Below, one piece after another: positions 46,401-58,500 of a stretch of DNA of 64,000 bases (the first letter of the stretch is position 1; each line of letters begins with the position of its first letter). Origin of the DNA: Rhynchonema sp. JSB1_4 (lineage: Eukaryota > Nematoda > Chromadorea > Monhysterida > Xyalidae); the NCBI GenBank assembly GCA_030248065.1, contig JASAMV010001002.1:1-64000 (forward strand), read 5' to 3'. A program made the position numbers and the translations under genes. Below the pieces are notes generated by a model. That model did not search any database and was not told the origin of the DNA. It was given only the letters and a program-made list of their open reading frames with translations.

Positions 46401-48600
46401 TTTGTTTTCCGCAAAACAAACATTCGTTTACTTGAATGACTCAGAGTGTACCATGACGGATCTGGGTATGCGGCACTCTTATGAATGTCATTCTGGGATT
46501 CTGAAAATAAATGTTCGAAAGGCGGGTGTACTGGAGTTACTTGCTCTGCAGCGTTTTTTTTTGAAAAGAGTAAAGAAGCGGACTGAATGCAGAGTTTAGT
46601 CACCACAAGCAGCATTGAAAAAGCATATCTGCACATCCGATCAGATGCCTGCCATGTGCGCTCTGATGAAAATACGCACTGGCACTGCTGTCGGCTCTCT
46701 CTTTATCGTCTATAAAATTAATTCACCAGAAAAAAAACATTGAAGAAGGGGGAGACAAGCAAACATACATAATGTAGTAGCAAGCCACATTTTGGTCGCG
46801 CGTGATGCCCTGGGTAAATGAAGTCCATGATTTGAATTTATAATGAGTACGACAATAGAACGCCTGTAAGACTGTATGACAGCTGGCGCTTCTCGTGTGA
46901 TTTTAACGCTATTATAGGAGCTGTCCATGTCCACATTGCATATCGCAATTTCTTTGGCTTTGGCAAGGAAGCGGTGTGGCTTGCTGATAAGAACACTCAA
47001 TGATGTTCACAACGCATTACCAAGACATGAAACATCATGTGCTTCGTAAAAGCCGACATTATTATTCCCGCACCATGTGTGGTTGTTGGCTGGCGCTTTT
47101 AACACTACGCACGGCATCAAAATTCTGAGCCTACCGCCCCATGATGAATGCCACCCATGTGGCGTTAACAACCAAGCCGGCTCCCTTCATGCATGAGGCA
47201 TGACGTGTTCCCGTCGTATCCTTCGATCAGCTGTTTTGCTGCCTGCCTGGTTCTTTGAGAACTCCCATTTATGAACCGCGACATTTGCCTTGAAGCTCAG
47301 CTCAATCCTTTTAGAAGACTGATAATTCCACTGATAGAAAAGCGCATTGACTGAGGCAGAAATATGATACGCGCAAAAAACGAATCAGCTGGTGATAAGC
47401 GGATTTTGATGAACTGAAGGTAGTTCACCGAGAAATCGCCTTTGCATTGCCATAGGTTTTGGGATCAGATTCGGATTAAGGCAACCCTGCGCTTTTCTCC
47501 AATATGAGGCAAGCAAATGAGACTTTTCGCTTCTGTGCTCAATGCTGTATGTAGGTGACCTTACATCAGTTTAGCAGTATCATAATTATAGCAACGGTAA
47601 CATGGATGAATTACAAGAACATGTATGGTATTCACCTATAGTATACGAGTGCGAAAGTCGGTCGTCGTATTGAAAAATGTCGAGAAATTAGCACAAATAA
47701 TCATGATGCAATAAACTACTAATATTGGATTGATTGGATTGGATATGGATTGATCAAGGTGTTGCTGCTGCACTGATTAATGAATTCAACTTTAGTGACA
47801 TGAATGCTAAACCTTGCTCGTCAGCATGTAACCCAACAACTGACAAGATTTTGAAAATACCACCTACGCAGTACATTCAAGTCGCGCTCATTAAATTGTA
47901 TTAAAAAAACGGGGTCCTTGACCACCATCGCACATGCGTGTCATGGTCCCGTCCCGTGACATTTGAGCCATGTTGCTCAACAAGATATCATCAATAATCA
48001 ATAAATTACACCACTGAGCGCGAAAAGTGCTAATTGTAGACCAGTACACACGGCACTGATATTTCGAAGTTTGACACAGACAGGACTACTGCCTGGATGG
48101 GTTTCATCAGTCGCCCGGGAAGCTCGACGACCAGGGTGGTTAGCGACATGCCCTAATATTATAGTCCTGAGGGGGCGTATCTTTTTACACCTTGCAAAAG
48201 AAAACAAATGATACGTGACATTTTCAGGCATACCCACATTAACATGGAAGTATATGCATACGATCGTCTTGGTAACGTTGACATACAATAACAAATTCAT
48301 GCAAGGTGTTTTCTACAGTATGTGCCGAATCACTATGGACGGAGGTATAGTGTTTCCGTTTTATAACAGTCCAGAGGCGTTATACAGAAAATGTTTCAAC
48401 GCCTTGAAAACAGCAGTCATCGTCGTGGATGATAACCAACAGGTCGACAACGTGGCTCGAAACATGCGTGTTACTTGATGGCTGCTGTTGCGATGAAACA
48501 TTTGCTGTATACTTTGTTTGGACCGAGAATAAAATGAAAGACTATAAAGTGTGTGTCCCAATCCATCAATGACAGTATTCCATCATCTGCAGGTATGACA
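43444..48600. other. Gene-poor stretch
   Basis: About 5 kb with no exon I can defend. The longest open frame (45436-45978, minus) has no signal of selection or family resemblance. GTACATACATACATAG microsatellite occurs at about 43818-43834. The upstream first exon of the four-span gene may be hidden here. Confidence 0.5.
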
Positions 48601-48700
48601 CAGTAGCAAATAAACAATGCCCGGTTTCGCCACCTTTTCTCCCAGAAGTGCGGTGCACGAGGACATCCTCAGTGCGAACACACAGCCGACTACAACGTAC

Positions 48701-48850
48701 CGTATCCGGCTGCGTATCCCTGTTGCCAGCGAGGAGGCGCATACTCAACGACCGTTGTTTCCTGCCGCGACTGCTGTCCGACATCACCGACACCGAACTA
48801 CGTGTTTCGTCATCGCTCGCGTTGTTGGGCCGGTTATTGTTGGTATTCAC
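48701..48850 (-). CDS. Possible exon of an unrecognised Ser/Arg-rich protein
   Basis: The minus-strand frame NNASDDETRSSVSVMSDSSR, then GRKQRSLSMRLLAGNRDTQP, runs into a donor-like G|GTACGT at 48701. The composition looks coding, but the only ATG is internal (MSDSSRG) and no partner exon was found. The downstream part overlaps a copy of the GGTGCACC dispersed motif. Confidence 0.3.
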
Positions 48851-49186
48851 TTATTTTTTGACATTTATTTTTAATCAAGAAATTTATTTATTTATTTTTA
48901 TGTTGGGATGACTGGATGTTGCATGACAAGCATGCGGGCGTTAATCTGCAATTTGTTGTGGTGTGTCGGAAATGAGCTCACGAATTCACTAATTGTAAAG
49001 CGGCAGACATATCGCTATCTGCACGAGCAGTGATGTTTCATGCGATTATAAAGCCTAGCTCGTACGGATGTACCCAGAATATTTTTGGTGTTACGCGGCC
49101 ATCTAATGCATTCGCACTGACGTGGACCTGGTGCACCATCCGTGTGTGAAAAGAGGCCGAAACGGGCAACTACAACGATTCAATAT

Positions 49187-49358
49187 GAACGAAGAGAACA
49201 TCACATGCTCATTATTTGAAGGGGCTCCAATATGCGTTACCGAATTTGTAGAGAGCTTTGCGTCGACCATTTTACAATATGCACAGCACGTGATGTTCAA
49301 TTACGAAAATCGAAAGAAAGTCCTAAAAGAAAACAATGAAATGCGACAAAGACAGTAA
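49187..49358 (+). CDS. Small hypothetical ORF
   Basis: ATG at 49187 opens 57 codons, MNEENITCSLFEGAPICVTE ... NNEMRQRQ, with a helical charged C terminus and a stop at 49356-49358. There is no splice requirement and no recognised family. It follows a copy of the GGTGCACC dispersed motif by about 50 bases. It could be a real short gene or a chance frame. Confidence 0.35.
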
Positions 49359-49419
49359 ATATGTAGCTGATCAAGTGCCACTTTCTGCTGAGTGATTGGA
49401 AGCCAACAACTGCTGTCCC

Positions 49420-49933
49420 TCATTCGTCAAACACTTTATTGCCACCTAAGTGCTCCATAATGCGCCAAAATTTATCAGCAGCAGCCAAAAGTAACCGATC
49501 TTCTAATGGGTGCTGCAATTGTGAAACATCAACATACGCGTGTGTAATGTGCAAATGATGCTTCAGGAAACCGACCCCAAGAAAAACTATTGGAAGCCAC
49601 AACCCACTAAGCCACCCCAAGTCCACTTTAAACAAACCAGACACCAAAACACGCTTAGCCTTTCCCACAGAATTCATCAATGACTGTGAATGCCTGGGAA
49701 GAACCTTGATTACGACAAAGGGCATTTTCGGAGAAAAATACCGAGCGATCCTGCGTGAAAAACACAAGTCTATGTAAGTGCAACATCCGTTTTTGCCGTT
49801 ACTAACAGGTTGTGGGGCTCTCTGATGTAACACTGCTTGCTAAAGTTTCCATAAGTAAACCCCATGGGACACTTTTGGCTGCCGCCCGCCAAAATCGTGG
49901 ATTTAGAATTGCACCCTGTGACTGCATGTGCTA
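49420..49933 (-). CDS. Partial C-type-lectin-like protein
   Basis: Minus-strand exons 49933-49803, 49750-49685 and 49512-49420 join in phase (donors GTAACG and GTCATT). They give VAHAVTGCNSKS ... KCPMGFTYGNFSKQCYIREP, then DRSVFFSENALCRNQGSSQA, then a segment ending KFWRIMEHLGGNKVFDE. The spacing CPxGF...CY...A..CR.QGS resembles the first half of a C-type lectin domain, and the leading frame could follow a signal peptide. The second half of the domain (the WxG and EPNN-type region) is missing, so the gene is truncated, continues in unseen exons or is not a lectin. AATAAA at 49442 overlaps the last codons on the opposite sense and means nothing. Confidence 0.5.
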
Positions 49934-50132
49934 CTGACAAAAAAGAAAAACACAAAAAACGGCGGCAACAAAGAACTGCTTGGTATAGTTGAGGATCAGA
50001 CTAGCAGTCAAACGTGGTCCGCGGCCTGTCTGTTCAAATTAGAGGATCTGGGCGGTAATTTTCAGTGAGTATTTAGGAAAAACAACATGATGCGCCACAA
50101 CACCTGACAAACCAAAGTTTTCTTGTGAAACG

Positions 50133-50300
50133 GGCTAATATTACGGTGGTTAACTCAAGTGGTCAAATCACTTCGTCAACTCACTGCAGCTCCGAGTGAG
50201 CGCGAGAAATAATACATGGCATTCGGGATGAGTTGACGATTCTACAAAGTGAGTTGACGAATTGATATGATCACTTGAGTTAACCACACTAATATAAGCC
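50133..50300. mobile_element. MITE, TIR GGCTAATATTACGGTGGTTA
   Basis: GGCTWATATT...GTGGTTAACTCAAGTG is mirrored by CACTTGAGTTAACCAC...AATATAAGCC. An exact 8-bp duplication GTGAAACG lies at 50125-50132 and 50301-50308. The core GAGCGCGAGAAATAATACAT is the family hallmark. Confidence 0.85.
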
Positions 50301-52073
50301 GTGAAACGGCAGTTGGTGGTTGCGCCTAGTGAAGCGCGCCCCCCCCGTCAACGATATAAATGGGAAGACTAAATTACTTGAATGATTGATATTTTGCAGT
50401 TTTTTGCACGACACAAAGTTTTCAACATAACACAACACAATTTACGACGCCTTTTATCCGCGACAAAAGTGCGGTGGTCAAAAGCTACTTTTTGGAACAG
50501 CACAATGGGAGAAAAATGAGTTCGCTTGGACATGGCATGGGTTTTTTTCGCGAACCGCGCTAGTTCTTGTGATTAATTATCGGTTGGAGCACGAACACTT
50601 TTGGAGTGATGGCATAGCATTCAAACTTGTTCAATTATCGATGCTGGTGCGATTGTCATGGCTCGCCTGTTTCAAACTGGGCAATCCGATTGTATCTGAC
50701 CAGGTGATGATGTGACTGTTTTCAATTAGCGAGTTTGAGACGTTTACGGGTCAGAGTGAACAACTTACACGCTGGTTGAAGTTAACAACATTCGCAAGCT
50801 TCGAAATTATCCAAGAATTCACTTGACCAGATCAATGCAGATCCGTGTTGATCGCTTTATGATGGTGTGAAGCGCATGTGCACGCAGGTTCAAAGGACAA
50901 CGAATGTCGGGTGAAACATGCCTTTTCATCAGTCAGAGTCAACACTGCGACAAAAAATACTAAATTTGGTGACACAAAAACACAAGTAACTTGTTTACGC
51001 AACCTCTCATAAACGCCTCAGAACCGAATTACGTAAGATGGTCATATCGGATTTCAACTGTGTAACGGAACGGTGGACTATGCACCTGACTTGGAAACTT
51101 TGGCATGCCTATATTTATGTGGTTAACGCACATTGTCGATGCCGGTCGTCAACGCAGCGCAATCTCATCTACAGTAATTTGCTCAAACTCGTTTACGGCT
51201 GCTTCGGGCCTGTCTGCCTTGACGATTTTCGTTGATGGCCAAACAATTAGCTCAAACTTTAGCCGATCGTTACCCGGAACAGGGACAGCACGGAAAGTAT
51301 CGTCTTACCTATATGTACATGAGCTGCATAAGTAGTGCCTTTTCTTTATAGCTGTTTTTCACATTTTTCGTATCCGTTTCTGAATGCTGACGACGAACAC
51401 GTTTGCTACCGGCTGTGTTTTGTTGTTGTTGTCTGTTCTAAAAGAAATGTGCTGAAAACCTGTTGTGCAAAATTCTGTGCACCACATGCCCGGTGTTTTA
51501 AGGTACAAATATTTTGGGCTCAAACAGTTTTAGATAATGTCTGGGTTGCCTTGAGGGCTGCATTGAAGCAACAAATACCAATGTTTTTGGTCAGACGGTA
51601 AATTTTAGATAAGCCTTTTACATCTAAAGAAATGAAAAATAATATAAACGATTGAAAAGTCTATTATTAAATTATGATTAAATTGACTTTCGGCTGTGAA
51701 GAACTGGGTTGTCAGACAGCACTCAACTTTTTTGTGAAAAGATCTTGCGTAACGAGAAATGACAGACTTCGAAGCAAGACCTTTTCTCCCCAAAAAACAC
51801 CACCATTGGGGACTCCATTACCTATAATGCGTCGCGCCTGGTGCATTTTGCAAAGATGGCCACCGCCGTTTTTTTGGGAAACGTTGTTTTCTCTGTGAGC
51901 GTCACATAAAGTGAAAGTGCAACATATTGAAAAAGTGTAACAAAACAAACAACACAAAGCCCATCCACACAGGTTTTTTGGTTGAGTAGTTTATGGGCTT
52001 CCGGTTCAGTTTTTGGTTGCGGCGTTTTTTGTACATAATAGTCACCCTGATGTACAATCGCGAGAGTTGACCA

Positions 52074-52763
52074 CAGGGTTGGAAAAAAAATTTTTTTTAA
52101 ACAAGTTTTTTTTAAAAAGTCTCAGATTCGGGGAAATTTTTACCAAATTCGCCTAAAAAACGCGCAAAATCGCGAAAAAATGCAACTTTAATTGACAAGT
52201 CACTTTTGTGACTTGGTTTGCATCACTTATGAAGGGTGTTTACGCCATTTCGATGCGATCCAACAGTCTGTGCTTGTTATGGACCTCTGATTGCTGCTCT
52301 GTGGTATGAGACACAACAGTTTGTGGTCGAATAAGCAAGATTCACTCATAAACCATACAGAATTGAGAATACAAGCTGCAGAAATACTTCTCGGGCCGCT
52401 GAATCAGTCGTATATGACCGACTCGATGGGGTATGACATCAAAGTACCATGTAAGTACATGCATACTGTGTCTCAGGTATCACGGGGAGGTATAATAACA
52501 TCATTTGGGGCATCTTAGATACCAAATACATGCCCCAAAAGTGATTTTGTGAAGAAAATTTTTCGACCCTTGAGAAAAAATGACAAAAAATAGCCCCCAA
52601 AAAGGCCATTTTTGGACGTTTTAGAACATTTTGTTCCCCCGAAAAATTTTAAAAAATTAAAAATTAAAAAATAAAAAATTAAAAAAAATTTTTTTCAAAA
52701 ACCTTTTTTTTTAAAAAAAAAATTTTTTTTAAAAAAAAAAAATTTTTTTTTTGCCCAACCCTG
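52074..52763. mobile_element. hAT-type element, TIR CAGGGTTGG (long copy)
   Basis: It starts CAGGGTTGGAAAAAAAA and ends CCCAACCCTG. An exact 8-bp duplication GTTGACCA lies at 52066-52073 and 52764-52771. A and T homopolymer runs dominate, and no transposase frame was found. The copy at 59465-59678 is a shorter internally deleted version. Confidence 0.87.
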
Positions 52764-54236
52764 GTTGACCACTCTACCGTTGATAACGCTTTCTAGTTGG
52801 GATCCGTAGTCTTTGTGCACGGAATACTGTATAGTTTCCTCTCTTCATGGAGACATGTTGGAGAACCCTTCTTTTTGAATGCTTGCTGCAGAAGAAATTG
52901 AGGTGTAATGGGATGGGAAAGCAACGACAAACTGGGGACAAATGTGTGATTCATACGTACATCATATACAGATTCAATAACAAATAAGTCGAACAAGATG
53001 AATAAAAGTGAAAATGGTGACAAGTTAAGCAACCTGATAGTCCAAGTGGAAACCTTTCCATAGAAACAACGCTGTTTGTGCTACATACTTATGTATATGT
53101 ACACGGTACACCTATTGAGTCAGAAGATGTCATAATTTAAGCTCAGTCAAAACAAAACGTCTTTCAGCAACTATGCACATCTCTTTCGAAACACGACATG
53201 TGTGTGTGCGTCGCAAGTGTAAACCGCAAAATGTCGCGGGAACCGCGCCACGGTCATTTTGCGAGAAAACGAGAAAATTTTGCCGCCTCTGTCGGCGTAT
53301 CCGAGTTACATTACAGTGGTTGGGAAAAAACCAAGCAAAACAGCGCCACTATAACTTATGTGGCTTTGGCATCGTTCTATTTTTTGCAGCATGATGAAAA
53401 TATTAGTGCCGTGCGTACATATGTATGATCACTCCAATCGCCGATGTTTGTAAACTTCAGCTTATCGGCGGTGTTTAGAAAAAAGGAAGCTGGGAAGAAA
53501 ACCAGACGCAATTCGTTATTTTATTCACGGCACAACATTTTGAACCGATAGACAAATCTGACATCTGGCAACTGTATAATGCCTTGGTTTAAAAAAAATT
53601 TGACACACGTATAAACGTGGAAATGTTACATTTATAATCTTTCCTGCGAGGACATTCATTTTATGGACCGATATTTTGAACGAACTTTTCGAGTCAAACC
53701 ACCAAGCCGCTCATTTCGTGAACGAAATCCCAATTCTGACTTTGTGAACTTTTTTACCAACAGTTTGGAGTCTGTTTTTTTTTGAGTCTGGCCTTTCGTT
53801 TTTTCAAGTTCGCAGTGGCACATGTATGGTAGCACGCTTGTGAGGTATTATTGCCGGAGGCAACAGAGACCATCATGACTTATTGAGGTCACATTTATAC
53901 AGTGCACACTGTGCAGAGACGTTTTGTAAAGGTGGAGTTATATACTTGTCAAAGTGATTAGAAAATGACAAATTCAAGAATGCCAATGCCATGACGCATG
54001 TGAACTTCCACAAGAAGTACGGTATGTACACCAACGTGGGTATACATCATTTGACTGTGCAAACATACATAATTATCGTTCCATGGTATATTAAAAGTCA
54101 ATCAATTACATATGTATGTATCAACGGACCAAAATTCACACAGTGATTGGAATGGATACAGCAGAACAGTATGGAAAAATGTCGACATGTAAAAAGCTAA
54201 AAAAATAATTTTGAAATAAGAAACGCAAAATACATG

Positions 54237-55596
54237 TCAAACATGATCAAAGAACTGTCTATCATGCTGCCAGTGGTAGTAACCATTGGCAAACGCCGGT
54301 TCCCTGACCATTGATGGTGTGCCGTGCACCATCTGTGCTGATGTTTCATGCCTGTTTTGTGCCAACAAGGCCAGGGTCTGCGGGGCGGCCATTATGAGTG
54401 TTTTCGAGTCAGTCGAACTCGGACGTTGATGGTGTCTCATTCTGGCTTGCAGTCTTTGTCGTTGCAAAAGTCGTCGGGCGGCCAGAATTGTGCAAATTAA
54501 TAGTGCCACACCCACCACTGAGACGATCGTTAGCGCGACGTTCAACAGAAGCGTACTGTCGAACAGGACTGTGTGGAATGGATCTGGGCTACGGTGGGTT
54601 ACGGCAGTGCTGCTGCCGATGATGCTCAACGGTGATTGGTTGATGGTTGGTGAGATGGTGGAGGACGGGCTGAGATCGTTGGAGAGGAAATAGTCGGTGT
54701 CGAAGTCTGAAATAAATTTAGGCTTGTGTGTTTCTGGCACATTTCAGTTTGATTGCTGTTTTAGAAGCCTTGTCGCTTCAACGCAATCTATAACGTGTCC
54801 TTAGATTGCTCAACTTGCCCGAAACTATGTAGTTTAGCATTTCTCACCACAAAGCGCAATCCAAACAAGATTGTACATACTGTAGGACCGGGAACCGCCA
54901 CCAAAGTTGATATTTGATACCCTGGACGGAACTTTCATCGCATCTCACACAAACATGCGAACAGTCGGTATTTGATAATGAAAAGTACCAGATCGCAGGT
55001 GTTTCTGGTGTCATACTGCACATGTTATAGCCATCTGGTGCATTTACACTGATGACACCTTAGTGGGCCGCCCGCCTGTGATCACCCAGGTCGAAACGGG
55101 CAACCAAACACGCCACAGAACTCGCACATTATTGACAAAAATTGGTCACCAACAAAACGAATTTTACTAGCCACATATTTGGCGGTCACTACCAAAATAG
55201 GAACGTTTTCAAGACCTGAGTCAAAGACGTTGTTGGCGAACGTTTTATCCCTTGTGCCGCCAATCAGATTGCACATATCCTCCATACAGCATCTGACCGG
55301 TGTTGTAGCGGTGGTCACGTGACCGCGACCCACATTCATCGATTGTCTATTATCGATTCGAAAATTCTCGTTCACCGATGTTTCGCTCGGTACACAAGTA
55401 TAAGTCGATGTTTCATCGTCTTGATTTGTTGCCCACAATTCTAAACAGCCGATTCTGCCGTGATATTCGCTGACGGCGATCAGATCGCCTGCTGGCGGCA
55501 GTTCTTGGAAACAGCCGACCACGGTGCGACAGATTGACGAGCGAGTGCATGATGACAGGTTGCAACCGCAGAAGATCATGGCTGAGTGGACGAGGT
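54237..55596 (-). CDS. BAMBI: BAMBI-like TGF-beta pseudoreceptor (5' exon missing)
   Basis: Minus-strand exons 55596-55216 and 54706-54237 join in phase. The extracellular part has the BAMBI-like cysteine pattern CGCNLSSCTRSSIC, then GCF, GCLELW, YTC and the closing CCMEDMCN. A span (about LLLNVALTIVSVVGVALLIC) leads to ARRLLQRQRLQARMRHHQ, close to the juxtamembrane helix of vertebrate BAMBI. There is no kinase domain. Known BAMBI proteins dampen BMP, activin and TGF-beta signalling by joining receptor complexes without signalling. A first exon with the signal peptide, ending in phase 1, must lie above 55596; I could not find it. The tail ends HDRQFFDHV. Confidence 0.82.
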
Positions 55597-58500
55597 CTGT
55601 AACAGGAAGATGATGTTCCAATGTTCAATACGTTACGGCTCATTATTGGATTTTCTGCTGGACCAATTTCAGGATCTGGGCCAAATCGCGCCGGTCTAAG
55701 CTTACGGTCCACCTTTCTAGTCTAGTTTCTTTGTGATCGGAAAAGGAATTTTGACCACTAAAGCGGGAAAATATTCACCAAACCCTCGTATTAACGACAG
55801 AAAGAAAACTATCGGTCAGCAAAGCCTTTTTCACCATTTTCATAACAAAACGAGCATCGATGATGTAGGACTATCTTGGTAACCCTATCATGAAATGCGT
55901 GACCTCTGGTCTCTATTTCGTATATACATAGGAGCACAGTTCATGTGGAAGTGTACTCAAAACGGTTCAGAATCACAAATCCTGATGTGCCATTTTAAAT
56001 GCATGCGTTGAACACGGAGGCTCAGAACAAGGGCTCTTGAACGACTGGACAATTCAAACCGACCATAAAATGAAACACCAAGGAGGATACAACGCACAGT
56101 ATACTCAAAATGGCACAGTATTTCCACGAAGAGACAGTGCTCGGAGTTGTAAAAGTTTGCGGCACTATTTGTATGCGCCATATACGCGAATACAGTAGCT
56201 TTTTCGCAGACTTAAGCCATACAGATTGTGGCGGTATGCAGTAATTGTACAATACCATGGACTTTTCCATATGCCCGCATATGTACTATGTATGTATGTC
56301 AGCTGTGAGTCTGCACCAGTGACCGTGACGTATTGACAGCGCGCGCAAATCAAAGTGCAAGCTTGGAAACTAATCCGACCGAAGGACGCGATGCATCTGT
56401 GCTGTAGGACAGCGCACACGCAAGGCTTGATAAATTACACGTTTACACGCCCCGAACATGAGCGCACCAAGAGTGTTGGGGTCACTGTCGCTTTTGCGTG
56501 AACCATCAGAGACAAAATTTGGGTTCGGTACTCAAAGAAATGATAGATTTTGGAATCACAGCTGGTAACAGTGTGGTACACGGACGAATAGCTGACGCAC
56601 AGCTTGAGTGTGTGACCAAAATGTGTGAACATGCTTCAGCTCATCAGCGTTGTATCTCTCGCTTTTGAATTCTTTGCAATAGACTGATACAGGAAGAATA
56701 CAACGCTTGTCATAAAAACATGTAAAAACAAGGATATATTTGTAAGGAGCGGAGCTGCTAATGCTGCGAAAAGCGTTGGGTACAGTGGTCCGGGAACATC
56801 TCAGACTTACAAGGGACCGTAAAGCCAAACCAAACTGGTAACATGCATAAATACCATAGAAAGGTTGCAAAAAAGTGTAATGATTACTCAAGACCGTGGT
56901 GTACGGTGGTCAAAATGACTAGCGAACTGTGGCACCTATCTCCACTGCGTGTACGTTTAGCCTGGTCAAGCACATTGGACAAGTGTAAATATCCGTACCC
57001 ACGAATACAGCGCACCGCAGTGTGTAATCACAGGTTGTAACCAGCAACAACTACCCAGCCGTCAAAGGCGCGACCACCAGACGCCTCTTTTGCATGTGCA
57101 CATTTTGGCACTGTCGGAAACCAGCCATTTGTTCATGGATGCTTGCTGGTTGCACATGTGCTTTCGTGCTTTTTATCGCTCGTTTCCGTTACAACACGCG
57201 CGCTAATTGTTGTGGGGTTGTGGTTCGGGTTCCGGTTCTGGTATGAAACCGGAACTGGATCTGGAACTCGTTTCATTAAAAAATTTATAGAACACTTGAG
57301 ATCTGGGATTTAGATGAGCTTGTAAATTCGAGCCGGCACCCTCAGGTATACACACGATCTATAGCCAGTCGGACAGCGTAACTAATTACCCCCCTTTGAA
57401 ATCTGAGTCATGCGCCTAGCGCCAAAAACCAGAATTTTGGGACAGGACATCACACATCTAGTATGTACCTATGTATGTATGTACGTATTATAATGTAGAC
57501 AGTGAATGGATTTGCGGAACAAACACGATACACCACTGCCATGGGCAGGAAAAATTCCGTACCCAAATAAATTGTGGAGCCATTTATGCACAAAACGGTT
57601 GTACTGCTGCCATATAAATAATAAAACAGCTCAAAACACTGGCGTGTTATTTTAGGACCATTGATCTGAGCAGTCCAACATGAACACACACACGCTTATC
57701 ATAAAATAATAAAATGTGTAAAGTGGTGCTCGCTTAGCGTAGCTTGTTTGAAATCGAAAAAATTTATGTTATGTATAATCGTATGAGTATACACGTACAT
57801 ATGTGAGACGCATGACTCAAATTTAGTATAAAGACACTCAAAACGCACAAAATGCACGATTGTGTCTTGTGGTCTAACGGCGGGTTGTTGCTTTTTGAGC
57901 ACGACCGCCAAACCAAAACACTCAAAATTCTGTTAGAAGCAAAGCATGAATGTTCTCTCCAGAGAGTTTGCGCAATGGAATAAAAGCAAAGTCATGTTGG
58001 AATGTAGAACCAAACCGGAAATATGATACAAACGTCTATTGCAAGAAAACATTGTACATACGTACATACATAGTTCCTCTTTCCACACATTCATAGTACC
58101 CCACTGTCGCTTTTGCAATAACGAGTCAGTAGTAGTAATAGACGCAAATACCAAATGCACATCCGAGAAACAAAGTATCAAATGTTCATGCTTCATAGCC
58201 ATGGTGCCATTGTAAATTTACAATATACTGTATTTATGGTCAGTGAGTCAAGTCAAGGCATTATACAGCTTTGCCTAGTGAAATTTGGACCCACATCCAT
58301 GCATAAAACCAGTCGACAAACTTATGCGCACGGCACTAACTAAATTCCAAAGTTACCGTACCCAGTCAAACCAACCATAAATCAAGCGGAGGGCGCAAAC
58401 GACGACCATTTGAAGCAATATTTGACTGTAAGCCATTAGTATTCGGGCTTGAATGTGCGATTCAGATACAGTATATGAACGACTCTGGAATTGAAATTGA

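Larger units (their letters stand above)
49934..54236. other. Gene-poor stretch with transposons
   Basis: Holds the MITE at 50133-50300 and the hAT-type element at 52074-52763. Another GTGGTTAAC-type fragment lies at 51117. No host exon is evident. Confidence 0.5.

Noticed and set aside
51335..51601. Cys-rich 88-residue plus-strand frame
   Set aside because: No conserved spacing and no acceptor or donor that fits; probably chance.
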